From Methanosarcina barkeri MS (GTDB lineage: Archaea; Halobacteriota; Methanosarcinia; Methanosarcinales; Methanosarcinaceae): DNA of 64,000 bases. The notes beneath the pieces were generated by a model. That model had not been told where the DNA came from. It worked only from the letters and a program-made list of their open reading frames with translations, and did no database searches. Made by a program: the position numbers and the translations under genes. The DNA lies in the NCBI RefSeq assembly GCF_000970025.1, contig NZ_CP009528.1, positions 806,001 through 870,000 of the forward strand. The letters are read 5' to 3'. Positions 9,668-17,201 of the stretch are shown here, in pieces (position 1 is the stretch's first letter; every line of letters starts with the position of its first letter).

Positions 9668-10495
9668 ATGACTCCTACAGATCCCCTTTACCTTTGTATC
9701 CTTATTTTCACAGGATTTTTTACGGGTATTGTCTCAGGTATGCTTGGTATTGGTGGAGGCTTTGTCATGTCTCCTGTTCAGTACTGGCTTTTGCAGGAGA
9801 CTGGGCTTCAGCATGACATTGCAATAAGGATAGCTTTTGGGACAACTCTTTTTGTGGTTCTGCTAAATGCCATAAATGTTACTCATATTTACCATCAAAA
9901 GAATGCAGTACTTTGGAAACAGGCAACAATCATAGGGATCTTCGGATCAATCTTCAGTTTCGTGGGAGCAGCGGTAGCTTCTTACTTATCGGCTTCTATC
10001 CTTAGCACAATTTTTGGAATCGTAGTTATAATTGGTGCAGTTAGAACTTACTTTACTCCTGCAGTTACAGAAACGAAATATATCAGCTCTAATCCATTAC
10101 CTTATATTTTTTCAGGTATCTTCATAGGCTTTTTTTCTGGTCTTTTAGGGCTTGGGGGAGGAGTGATTGGAATTCCAATCATGTTGATTTTTCTTCATTT
10201 AGATATGCGAAAAGCCATAGGGACCTCAGCTGCAGTAATAATCTTTACCTCTTTTAGTGGATCTATTGGGTACATAATCAATGGCTGGGGAAAGGCTGGA
10301 CTCCCTTCTTATTCTGTTGGATACGTAAATCTTTTAAATTGGATTTTACTTGCATTTCCGGCGTTTCTTGCAGCAAAAAACGGAGCTAAAATTGCTCATC
10401 TTATGAATCCCGAGCATTTGAAGCATCTATTCATAGTTATAATGCTCTATTTCGGGCTGAAAATGATAGGAGTTGTTGATCGTATTTTATATTGA
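9668..10495 (+). CDS. TauE/SafE family membrane permease
   Basis: The 275-residue protein is a polytopic membrane protein of the TauE/SafE (DUF81) family, which moves sulfur-containing or related organic anions. It shows the family's two repeated halves. Each begins with a Gly-rich motif: GMLGIGGGFVMSPV near residue 25 and GLLGLGGGVIGIPIML near residue 156. About eight hydrophobic segments are visible and the length is usual. The ATG at 9668 lacks a clear ribosome-binding site, so translation may be leaderless. The gene is alone, so the substrate cannot be guessed from neighbours. Confidence 0.88.
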   Translation: MTPTDPLYLCILIFTGFFTGIVSGMLGIGGGFVMSPVQYWLLQETGLQHDIAIRIAFGTTLFVVLLNAINVTHIYHQKNAVLWKQATIIGIFGSIFSFVGAAVASYLSASILSTIFGIVVIIGAVRTYFTPAVTETKYISSNPLPYIFSGIFIGFFSGLLGLGGGVIGIPIMLIFLHLDMRKAIGTSAAVIIFTSFSGSIGYIINGWGKAGLPSYSVGYVNLLNWILLAFPAFLAAKNGAKIAHLMNPEHLKHLFIVIMLYFGLKMIGVVDRILY

Positions 10496-10659
10496 ACTCA
10501 TTTGTCCTTTTTATAACCGCAAAATCTAATCTCTGTACTGTATGGGATTTCTGTTCAATTTATGCTACTATTTTACATAAATTATTTATAATATTAAGAG
10601 GAAGCATACTCCCATAATAAGGTGAAAAGAAGAACTAGAAGAAGGAAGGGGTTTTGTTC

Positions 10660-10770
10660 ATGAAACATCTAAAAATATGTCCAAAATGCCATTCTAAACT
10701 AAAATTGCACTCCGATGGTGAGACCCAGTATTGTAGTACTTGCAGTTACTGGACAAAGATAGGACTGTAA
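10660..10770 (+). CDS. 36-residue zinc-ribbon micro-protein
   Basis: A short frame begins at ATG 10660, nine bases after the purine-rich ribosome-binding site GAAGGAAGGGG, and encodes 36 residues ending in WTKIGL. It contains two Cys pairs, CPKC near residues 7-10 and CSTC near residues 25-28, spaced like a rubredoxin-type zinc ribbon. The regular knuckles and the good ribosome-binding site argue for a real gene. It may bind zinc and interact with protein or nucleic acid. The exact role is unknown. Confidence 0.6.
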   Translation: MKHLKICPKCHSKLKLHSDGETQYCSTCSYWTKIGL

Positions 10771-11040
10771 GACTTGATTCAATAATGATTTACGGATAAG
10801 CAATCTGCATGAAGAATGCTGAGATTTTTATATGGGAGCGTAAAAATTGATGATTTCTTTCAAAATTCAGTGACTGAAATCAATAAAGACCCAGAAAACA
10901 AACTGATCCCTAAAACCGTTTTTAACTTTGATCAACGGGATTGTTGGAACTGTTTCATTAGAAGAATTTGAGTAGCTACTAAAATACTAAATCCAAAGAA
11001 GCAAGTTTTGAGCATAGGGGGTTATTTCATATCCAAATTC
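10771..11040. other. Intergenic region with a possible decayed frame
   Basis: A 51-codon frame (10816-10971) starts MLRFLYGSVKIDDFF and continues in the same frame for about 20 codons past its TGA. That pattern suggests decay of a longer gene. I cannot assign a family and there is no clear ribosome-binding site. Confidence 0.3.
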
Positions 11041-11160
11041 TGTTATTTATTGATTTAAAATTATGGAATACCACTCACTTTATCCATTTCTAATTTTACC
11101 AAATTTTGATCCTTTTTCTTGTAAATTTCATAAAATAAGGAAGCTGCAGGTACTTTCTCA
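11041..11160 (-). pseudogene. Fragment of a second ModC C-terminus (TOBE end)
   Basis: On the minus strand this stretch reads KVPAASLFYEIYKKKD followed by QNLVKLEMDKVSGIP. This matches the C-terminal end of the intact ModC in this window (EVPAQCVDALRLHTGDLC then LAKLEMTKVVAF). At the DNA level, 11041-11105 aligns with 11941-12005 through the 3' end of modC and the bases beyond it. Only the last 35 codons remain. The acetyltransferase gene at 11340 lies between this fragment and the intact copy. Confidence 0.65.
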
Positions 11161-11339
11161 TGTTTGTCTCAAATTTTAGATTCCACGAATAGGGTTGGTA
11201 TAATAGTTGATATTCAGTATTATGTTGGATTGGCCTATATACTTGGAATAATAACGGCCATCAGGAAACCTTTTAAATAATTCAATCTGATTGAATGACT
11301 TTTTAATATAAAAAATTAAGTTTTTAAAGGCAGATCAAA

Positions 11340-11837
11340 ATGTGCAAAGTTATTTTTGATGAAATAAAGGAAGAACATCTGAATGATGTTTTGGAAATTT
11401 ATACCCACTATGTTCTCAACACAAATGTAACCTTTCACGCGCATGCTTTCTCAAAAGATGAAATGCGAGAATTGGTATTCTTTGAAAATCCTAAATATAA
11501 AACTTTTGTCATAAAATCTGCTGATAAAATTAATGGATATGTAATATTGACTCAGTACAAAAAGCGTGAAGCATACGATGGAACTGCTGAAGTAACTGTA
11601 TACTTAAAGCCGGATTACATAGGTAAAGGCATAGGCAGCCAGGCTGTTAAGTTCATTGAAGATATTGCAAAAAAGCAAAATATTCACGTACTTATTGCGA
11701 CAATATGCGGAGAAAATTCTAAGAGTATTAATTTATTTGTGAGAAACGGCTTTAGCAAATGTGCGCATTATAAGGAAGTAGGAGAGAAATTTGGGCAACT
11801 GCTAGATGTAATGGCATACCAAAAAATAATATCATAA
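11340..11837 (+). CDS. GNAT-family N-acetyltransferase
   Basis: The 165-residue protein has the length and motifs of the phosphinothricin-acetyltransferase-like group of GNAT enzymes. Residues 18-35 contain IYTHYVLNTNVTFHAHAF, where members usually read IYN..v..t..tfe. The acetyl-CoA site follows as VYLKPDYIGKGIGSQAVKFI near residue 86. The NGF motif near residue 139 precedes the final strand. It would transfer an acetyl group from acetyl-CoA to an amine, perhaps a small toxic compound or an amino-acid analogue. The substrate is not visible. The gene lies between a modC remnant and the convergent intact modC gene. Confidence 0.88.
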   Translation: MCKVIFDEIKEEHLNDVLEIYTHYVLNTNVTFHAHAFSKDEMRELVFFENPKYKTFVIKSADKINGYVILTQYKKREAYDGTAEVTVYLKPDYIGKGIGSQAVKFIEDIAKKQNIHVLIATICGENSKSINLFVRNGFSKCAHYKEVGEKFGQLLDVMAYQKIIS

Positions 11838-11954
11838 TGCTTATATCATAATGCTTATACCACAATGTTTTACGCTATTGATAGTATGTTCCTTATAAAT
11901 AACCAGCCAAAAGTTGAATTTTTTCTATATCTCTAAATATTGTTATTCATTGAG

Positions 11955-13085
11955 TTATGATTTATGGAATGCCACTACTTTAGTCATTTCCAATTTTGCC
12001 AGGCATAGATCGCCTGTATGCAGTCTCAGAGCATCAACACACTGCGCAGGCACCTCTGCAGTCAGGGTTTTGTTATATCTGGCAAGTTTAAGTGTGATGC
12101 GCTTTTTTGGTCCCTTATTGGTTATACTATTGATACGGGCGGAGTAAGTGTTGTCATTTTGATTTTCAGAACGTGAGTCAGGCAAAAGAAGAGTGATGTT
12201 CTCAGGATGAATTCCCCAGAAAACTTTATCTCCAGGTTCGAATCTCTGAGTTTTTATCCTTAAAATCAGGTCTCCACTTTTTAACACTGTACATTTTGAC
12301 TCTTCGTCACATTCTTTAACATAAGCGTCATTGAAAATATTTGATATCCCAACTAGTTCTGCCACATGCAAGTTATTAGGATGATAAAATATTTCTTCCG
12401 GGGTCCCGAACTGTTGAGCTTTTCCCTCATATAAGACAAGAATCTTGTCGGCAAGCTGGAAAGCTTCTTCCAAACTGTGGGTGATAAACAACACAGGTAT
12501 CCCAATTTTGGTTTGCAAATCTCTTATTTTTTGTGCAAGTCTGGTTCTAATTTCCAGATCAAGTGCAGAGAATGGTTCGTCCAGAAGCAAAATTTCAGGT
12601 TTGGGAGCCAGTGCCCTTGCCAGAGCTACTCTCTGTTTTTGCCCACCTGACAGCTGGGATGGATATCGGGTTTCCAGCTCCTCAATATGAAGAAGGCTTA
12701 GCATTTCTCGAACCCTTTCTTCCTTGGATTCTTTCTCCCAGCCTTTGAGCCCACATTCTATATTTTTTCTTACATTCATATGGGGAAAAAGAGTATAGCT
12801 CTGGAAAACATAACCCAGGTTGCGTTTCTGAATAGGCAGGTTGATTTTATTCTCTTTGTCGAAATAAACTTTATTTCCTACGGTTATTTTTCCCTCATCA
12901 AGATCCGTAATTCCGGATATGCATTTAAACAGTGTGGTCTTTCCTGACCCTGAAGGTCCAAAAAGTACGACAAGTTCGTTTTCCATTTCAAAGCTGACAT
13001 CTAACGCAAAGGATTTCTTAATGCCTTTTTTCTCATTGGTATTAGCTTCGTTATACTGTTTTTTAAGTTTAATTTTAACGCCCAA
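11955..13085 (-). CDS. modC: Molybdate/tungstate ABC transporter ATP-binding protein
   Basis: The ATPase drives uptake of molybdate or tungstate through ModB. Motifs in order are Walker A LFGPSGSGKTTLFK near residue 40, Q-loop YVFQSYTLFP, signature LSGGQKQRVALARALAP, Walker B ILLLDEPFSALD and switch His in FITHSLEEAF. The C-terminal 130 residues form the TOBE/MOP regulatory domain of this family, which binds oxyanion. The start is a TTG at 13085, five bases after GAGGTAT. It begins two bases after the modB stop, so the two are translationally coupled. Without ModA in the window, Mo and W cannot be told apart. The nearby Mo- and W-type dehydrogenase operons support either. Confidence 0.92.
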   Translation of the reverse strand: MGVKIKLKKQYNEANTNEKKGIKKSFALDVSFEMENELVVLFGPSGSGKTTLFKCISGITDLDEGKITVGNKVYFDKENKINLPIQKRNLGYVFQSYTLFPHMNVRKNIECGLKGWEKESKEERVREMLSLLHIEELETRYPSQLSGGQKQRVALARALAPKPEILLLDEPFSALDLEIRTRLAQKIRDLQTKIGIPVLFITHSLEEAFQLADKILVLYEGKAQQFGTPEEIFYHPNNLHVAELVGISNIFNDAYVKECDEESKCTVLKSGDLILRIKTQRFEPGDKVFWGIHPENITLLLPDSRSENQNDNTYSARINSITNKGPKKRITLKLARYNKTLTAEVPAQCVDALRLHTGDLCLAKLEMTKVVAFHKS

Positions 13086-13087
13086 AA

Positions 13088-13765
13088 CTATACCTCTAAT
13101 TTTCCTATGAATCGTCCAGTTAGAGATATAGCCAGCAGGGATATAAGAATAAGGATTAAGACCAGAGTCTGAGCAAGTTCATCATTGCCTGCCTGAAAAG
13201 CACTGTATATCGAGAGAGACATTGTGTTCGTTTTTCCCGGAATGTTCCCTGCAAGCATAAGTGTTGCTCCGAATTCTCCGACAGCCCTTGCAAAACTGAG
13301 TACCAGCCCGGCCAGTATACCCCTTTTTGCAAGGGGGAGGGTTATTAGGAGAGCAGTTTCAGTTTCACTTCTTCCAAGGATATAGGCTGCATATTCAAGC
13401 TCTTTATCTACTGCTTCAATGGCTGCCTGAGCAGCTCTCACCATAAGAGGAAGGGAAACTGTATAAGCCGCAATGACTGCTGCCTGCCAGGTAAACATGA
13501 TCCCAGTGCCAAAAAAGTTGTAAATGAAATGGCCAAGAAGGCCTTTTCTACCTACAAAAATAACCAGAAGATATCCTATTACGGTGGGTGGGAGAACTAG
13601 AGGTAGTGTTACTAAAAGCTCTGCAAGTTCTTTTCCCCAGAAATCACGCCTCGCAAATACATAAGCTATGATTATGCCAGTGCAAAGGACCAGAACTGAT
13701 GATATGGTTGCTACCCAGAGCGTAAGAGATAAAGGAAACCATACCTTATCCAACATAATGACCAT
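13088..13765 (-). CDS. modB: Molybdate/tungstate ABC transporter permease
   Basis: This 225-residue protein has five or six hydrophobic segments and the conserved cytoplasmic coupling loop RAVGEFGATLMLAG near residue 165, a hallmark of ModB/WtpB permeases. The motif LPLVLPPTVIGYLL near residue 52 also fits. It forms the membrane channel for the ModC ATPase encoded just downstream. No substrate-binding protein gene (modA or wtpA) is beside it in this window, although the gene order modABC is usual; it may be elsewhere. The Mop-type protein gene lies upstream on the same strand. Confidence 0.93.
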   Translation of the reverse strand: MVIMLDKVWFPLSLTLWVATISSVLVLCTGIIIAYVFARRDFWGKELAELLVTLPLVLPPTVIGYLLVIFVGRKGLLGHFIYNFFGTGIMFTWQAAVIAAYTVSLPLMVRAAQAAIEAVDKELEYAAYILGRSETETALLITLPLAKRGILAGLVLSFARAVGEFGATLMLAGNIPGKTNTMSLSIYSAFQAGNDELAQTLVLILILISLLAISLTGRFIGKLEV

Positions 13766-14096
13766 GTCTTTTATTTTCGGGATAATCTTATGTAAGAGAT
13801 AGCAAAACGCTTATTAAAATGGATTATCATAAGGTAAAAATTTTTTAGTAAAACGCTATCAATTCTGAAAATTGAGTCTAGATTATGAAAATTAAATTTA
13901 AAAATAAATCCTAATTAATAATGTCCCGCTAAAGACACAAACTGATATTAAATTATTCACACTCTGCAAATGTACGTCATACTTTACTTTTTTAAGCCAC
14001 AGCCATCAAAAAATAAGCAGGGTTTAATGGACTCTTGCAGAGTGGAATAACATTACTTACTAATTTTCATGCTTTGTGCATGAAATGAATTGGGGA
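13766..14096. other. Intergenic region between mop and modB
   Basis: A promoter for modBC should lie here, since both neighbours are on the minus strand. GATAGC (13798-13803) and GCTATC (13855-13860) form an inverted pair, each joined to AAAACGC, which could be an operator. No gene is visible. Confidence 0.35.
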
Positions 14097-14306
14097 TTAA
14101 TCTGTACCGATTATCACATTTGAAGCCTTGACAATTGCGTATACCTCGCTTCCTTCTTTTAGCTTCAGATTTTCAGCTGAGGTTTTTGTAATGATAGATG
14201 TCATTTCTACTCCGCCAGGCAATTCTATTACGATTTCAGAATTGACCATCCCCGTAACAATACTTTTAACCTTTCCTTTTAAAACATTGCGTGCACTTAA
14301 TTTCAT
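14097..14306 (-). CDS. Mop-type molybdopterin/molybdate-binding TOBE protein
   Basis: The 69-residue protein is a single TOBE (MOP) domain. It starts KLSARNVLKGKVKSIVTG and contains VNSEIVIELPGG followed by a SIITKTSAENLKL-type stretch. Such proteins form hexamers that bind molybdate or tungstate in the cytoplasm, for storage or homeostasis. The length matches stand-alone Mop proteins, and the ribosome-binding site GGAGGAGC precedes the ATG. It sits upstream of modB-modC on the same strand and 1.2 kb from the fmd operon, fitting a metal-supply role. Confidence 0.92.
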   Translation of the reverse strand: MKLSARNVLKGKVKSIVTGMVNSEIVIELPGGVEMTSIITKTSAENLKLKEGSEVYAIVKASNVIIGTD

Positions 14307-15105
14307 TTCCTTGCTCCTCCTTCAAGTGTTTATTATGAACACTTGCTTTCTCACTTATGATCTAATTGATAATATAGTTTGCGTATATATAATATGGCTT
14401 TATTCTATATATTAATATGAATAGTACTTTCCTCTTGAGAAGCCTGCTTCTCCGAATATGGAAATTTCTTCATATTGAGAAAATGGATAATATCATTATG
14501 TATAGATGCAAAAAATAGATTCTTCCAATTTTATGAGAGTTTTGTCTGAGTACATTTCATTGTATCTTTGTATCTGAAGCTTGCTCTTATCCTTTCTTAC
14601 TGGAATTTGCCGTAGAATTACCTTAGAAGGTTTGCTTTTTTAAACTTAAATTTTTTAGCTATCAAATGAGGATCACAGAACTACAGGAACATACTTATTT
14701 CAAGAGCCCAACATTTACACCCAAATTGAACCTTTTAAATTTATATATTAAATCTTGCCAAAACAAGCCCATCCTTCTTTTTTTTGAAATTTAACTTCCC
14801 CTCTTGCCATTATCTCTTAAAAAACCCATTATTATATTCTATTTGGAGCAAGGATGTGAAATAATGGATTTTATTTTCTCTGAGAATAGGCAAGTTTCTG
14901 GAATAGAGAATTATTTTTCTCTGTTCATATTCTATTATGAATTAAGTTGAGGGCTCATGGGTGGAGGTCCAAAGGTTGATTTTTCAGCATTTTACCTTTG
15001 CCTGAACATGAACCTGAATCTTTTCGGGGATTTGAAACTTTTTTTGAACAAGATTTTATCTTCTGTGATCCTCAATAACCATGAAAGCATGCAAACTATA
15101 TATAA
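14307..15105. other. Intergenic region upstream of mop and fmd
   Basis: AT-rich DNA between divergent transcription units; the mop promoter should lie near 14340-14400, where TATATATAATATGG-like sequence occurs. I see no open frame or clear repeat. Short frames with no domain signal are not called. Confidence 0.4.
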
Positions 15106-15129
15106 CGTTATGTCTGTCAAAACATAACG
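15106..15129. promoter_or_regulatory. CGTTATGT/ACATAACG palindrome, possible ModE-like operator
   Basis: A perfect 8-base inverted repeat, CGTTATGT then ACATAACG, is separated by eight bases (CTGTCAAA). The shape resembles bacterial Mo-box operators bound by ModE, which carry CG-TATAT type half sites. It lies about 420 bases upstream of the fmd operon and 800 bases from mop. A regulatory link is inference; the distance to the fmd TATA region is large. Confidence 0.4.
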
Positions 15130-15139
15130 AAGTTTTACC

Positions 15140-15335
15140 CCAAAATTATTTCGTTTTTTTATTTATTTTATTGCATTAAAATATCGTATACAGATGGCTC
15201 GTTATTTAACTTCAACTTTAAATTTGTTTCTTCTACATGATCATTCCTAAGTACCAAAGTATAATCGAAATTTACTCAGTGTTTAACTTTTTGCATCGCC
15301 TGATGCTTCATCGTGTATTGAACTTTTAAATGGTT
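15140..15335. repeat. Dispersed noncoding repeat, copy 2
   Basis: This stretch aligns with 1243-1433 over about 190 bases, with shared blocks such as AATTATTTCG, TATCGTA, ACTTCAACTT and AAATTTACTCA. It carries no coding frame. An AT-only region at 15420-15460 just downstream holds candidate TATA boxes for the fmd operon. Confidence 0.65.
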
Positions 15336-15526
15336 TTGAATTTGCTAAATAATAATTGTAGAGATTTTTATGATATTGTTTTCTGCAACTCACGAACAAC
15401 ATTTATTGAGAATAAATATTGTTTAATAACTATTATATATTATATTTATTATATAAATATGCACAGTATCTTATCTGATATTCAGATTCAAAAATAATAG
15501 CAGTTGAACCTTTGGGGGTGTATACA

Positions 15527-16160
15527 TTGCATAAAAACTCGCACTTAGAGAAAGAAGCTATGGAAGTAATCATGAAGCAGATAAAAGATCCTGAACTGCT
15601 TTCACAGATTGAATAGGTCGTTCTCTTTCATGGCTTCCTGACTTCAGTGGCATTAATCGGTATCCAGATGCTCAATATTGCAAATAGAGAGCTCGACGTC
15701 CAGGGTGGGAAGCGCAGGTGGGGAGCGCATATACGTGACCTGCGAAACGAAAAGCTGCATGCCTGGTCCATCCCATATCCTTGCCGGAGCGACCATCGGA
15801 AACAATGGATTAAAGATCGTTAATTTGGGGGAAATGGCGGTCACGGTAAACAAACAGGCGTCTGAGGAAGCTAGTAGTATAAAAGGGACCGACTTATTCT
15901 CGGCTCTGAAAAAACGAAGGATTATCCTAAACTCTGCGCCTGGTTTCTGAACACTGAAAAACTTCCTCATACAGAGGGTATCCAATCCTTCTGGATGCAG
16001 GGGAGAAGGTCTATTCCTAGAACTCTGTAGATGTAGAAGTTCCGATACGCAAAAAAAGCGAATTCAGTGCTGTGAAATATGCGGTTAAATGGTCATTCAA
16101 CACGATAACGAACTGCTGTGCGGCAGTAGTTGCACAGAACAATGTTGGGAGGTTAGCAAA
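15527..16160 (+). pseudogene. fmdE: Decayed fmdE gene at the head of the fmd operon
   Basis: The frame starts at TTG 15527 after GGGGGTG and reads HLEKEAMEVIMKQIKDPELL. It stops at TAG 15614 and continues in frame with VVLFHGFLTSVALIG, the start of an FmdE domain. A 13-base tandem duplication (GGTGGGAAGCGCA/GGTGGGGAGCGCA, 15704-15729) then shifts the frame. The next part reads ERIYVTCETKSCMPGPSHIL, then LAGATIGNNGLKIVNLG. Further shifts give DYPKLCAWFLNTEKLPHT, VDVEVPIRKKSEF and a final zinc ribbon CEICG-stop-MVIQ...CGSSC. M. barkeri carries fmdE first in fmdEFACDB, so position agrees. At least one stop, one duplication and two more shifts make the gene dead. Confidence 0.85.
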
Positions 16161-17201
16161 ATGCAAGAAGATATGATATTGTCTGTCTTTGCTGAAATAA
16201 AAGGCAAGCAATTAATCTATTACCCTGAAAGATGCATTGGCTGCGGGACCTGCGTACAGGCATGCCCCAAAGGCAACCTGGCAGTTGGAGCTGTTGGAGC
16301 TATAACAAGAGGTTTGTTAGATGCGGATTTTCTGGAAATGAAAGACAGTGAAGCCTGCCTTGTCTGTGAAATTTGTGCGAAAGTTTGTCCCACAGGTGCT
16401 CTTGAAATGAAGCAGGAAGGAAAAATCCTCACTGACGCGTCTTATCTTTTCAGGGCTATGAAGCCGACGTCAGTAAACGAAAGCTGTGTCCACTGTGGGC
16501 TTTGTGAGGATATATGCCCTCAAGGCTGTATTGAGGTAACCCGCGAAATTTCAGCAGATGGAAAACTGCAACTTGTCGGCAAGACCAATATTGATACCGA
16601 ATGCTGTATCCACTGCGGCTGGTGTGCAGCAGTCTGTCCGGTGAATGCTATTTCTGTAGAAAAGCCTTTTGAAGGGCACTGGACCAGGGATGAAGATGTC
16701 TGCCAGACCTGCCACACCTGTGTGGAAGTCTGTCCTGCAAATGCCATTTTCAATAAAAAGGCTAAACCTGGCGAAAGAGTCGAAAAGCTCACTCACCGTC
16801 CGGATGCCTGCATTTACTGTGGAGCCTGTGCAGTTTCCTGTCCTGTTAACGCCATTGATGTCAGAAAAACTGCAGTTCTTCCGGAGATGGAGAAAAAAGG
16901 CGTTCTTGAAAAAAAACTGCTTGAAGTCCCTGTTCCGGAAGCTTTGCTCCGCACCTGCCTGGAAACGGATGAAAATGCATGCCTGGGCTGCGGAAACTGT
17001 GTAATAGTCTGTCCAGTGAATGCCCTTTCTGACTGTGAACTTGCAGCCGGGCACCTGAACAACATGGACGAAAAAGCTCTTCTAGGGGTTAAAAACGGAA
17101 GAATTTCAGTCATAGACCAGGAACGCTGTGGAGCAGATGGAGCCTGCGCCATGATCTGTCCTGTTGATGCAATCAGGCTTGTAAAGAAAGAGGTGGAATA
17201 A
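16161..17201 (+). CDS. fmdF: Polyferredoxin subunit of formylmethanofuran dehydrogenase
   Basis: The 346-residue protein carries eight ferredoxin-type cluster motifs of the form CxxCxxCxxxCP, beginning with CIGCGTCVQACPKG and CLVCEICAKVCPTG and ending with CGADGACAMICPVD. In the last one Asp replaces the second Cys. It should pass electrons to the Mo-pterin subunit FmdB. An open frame extends upstream to 16089, but those codons are the zinc-ribbon end of the fmdE pseudogene. I chose ATG 16161 because GGGAGG at 16147-16152 lies eight bases before it. The stop codon abuts the fmdA ATG, so the operon is tightly coupled. Confidence 0.93.
   Translation: MQEDMILSVFAEIKGKQLIYYPERCIGCGTCVQACPKGNLAVGAVGAITRGLLDADFLEMKDSEACLVCEICAKVCPTGALEMKQEGKILTDASYLFRAMKPTSVNESCVHCGLCEDICPQGCIEVTREISADGKLQLVGKTNIDTECCIHCGWCAAVCPVNAISVEKPFEGHWTRDEDVCQTCHTCVEVCPANAIFNKKAKPGERVEKLTHRPDACIYCGACAVSCPVNAIDVRKTAVLPEMEKKGVLEKKLLEVPVPEALLRTCLETDENACLGCGNCVIVCPVNALSDCELAAGHLNNMDEKALLGVKNGRISVIDQERCGADGACAMICPVDAIRLVKKEVE

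Noticed and set aside
10816-10971. 51-codon plus-strand frame
   Set aside because: No family signal and no clear ribosome-binding site; the same frame continues past its stop, so at most a decayed gene.
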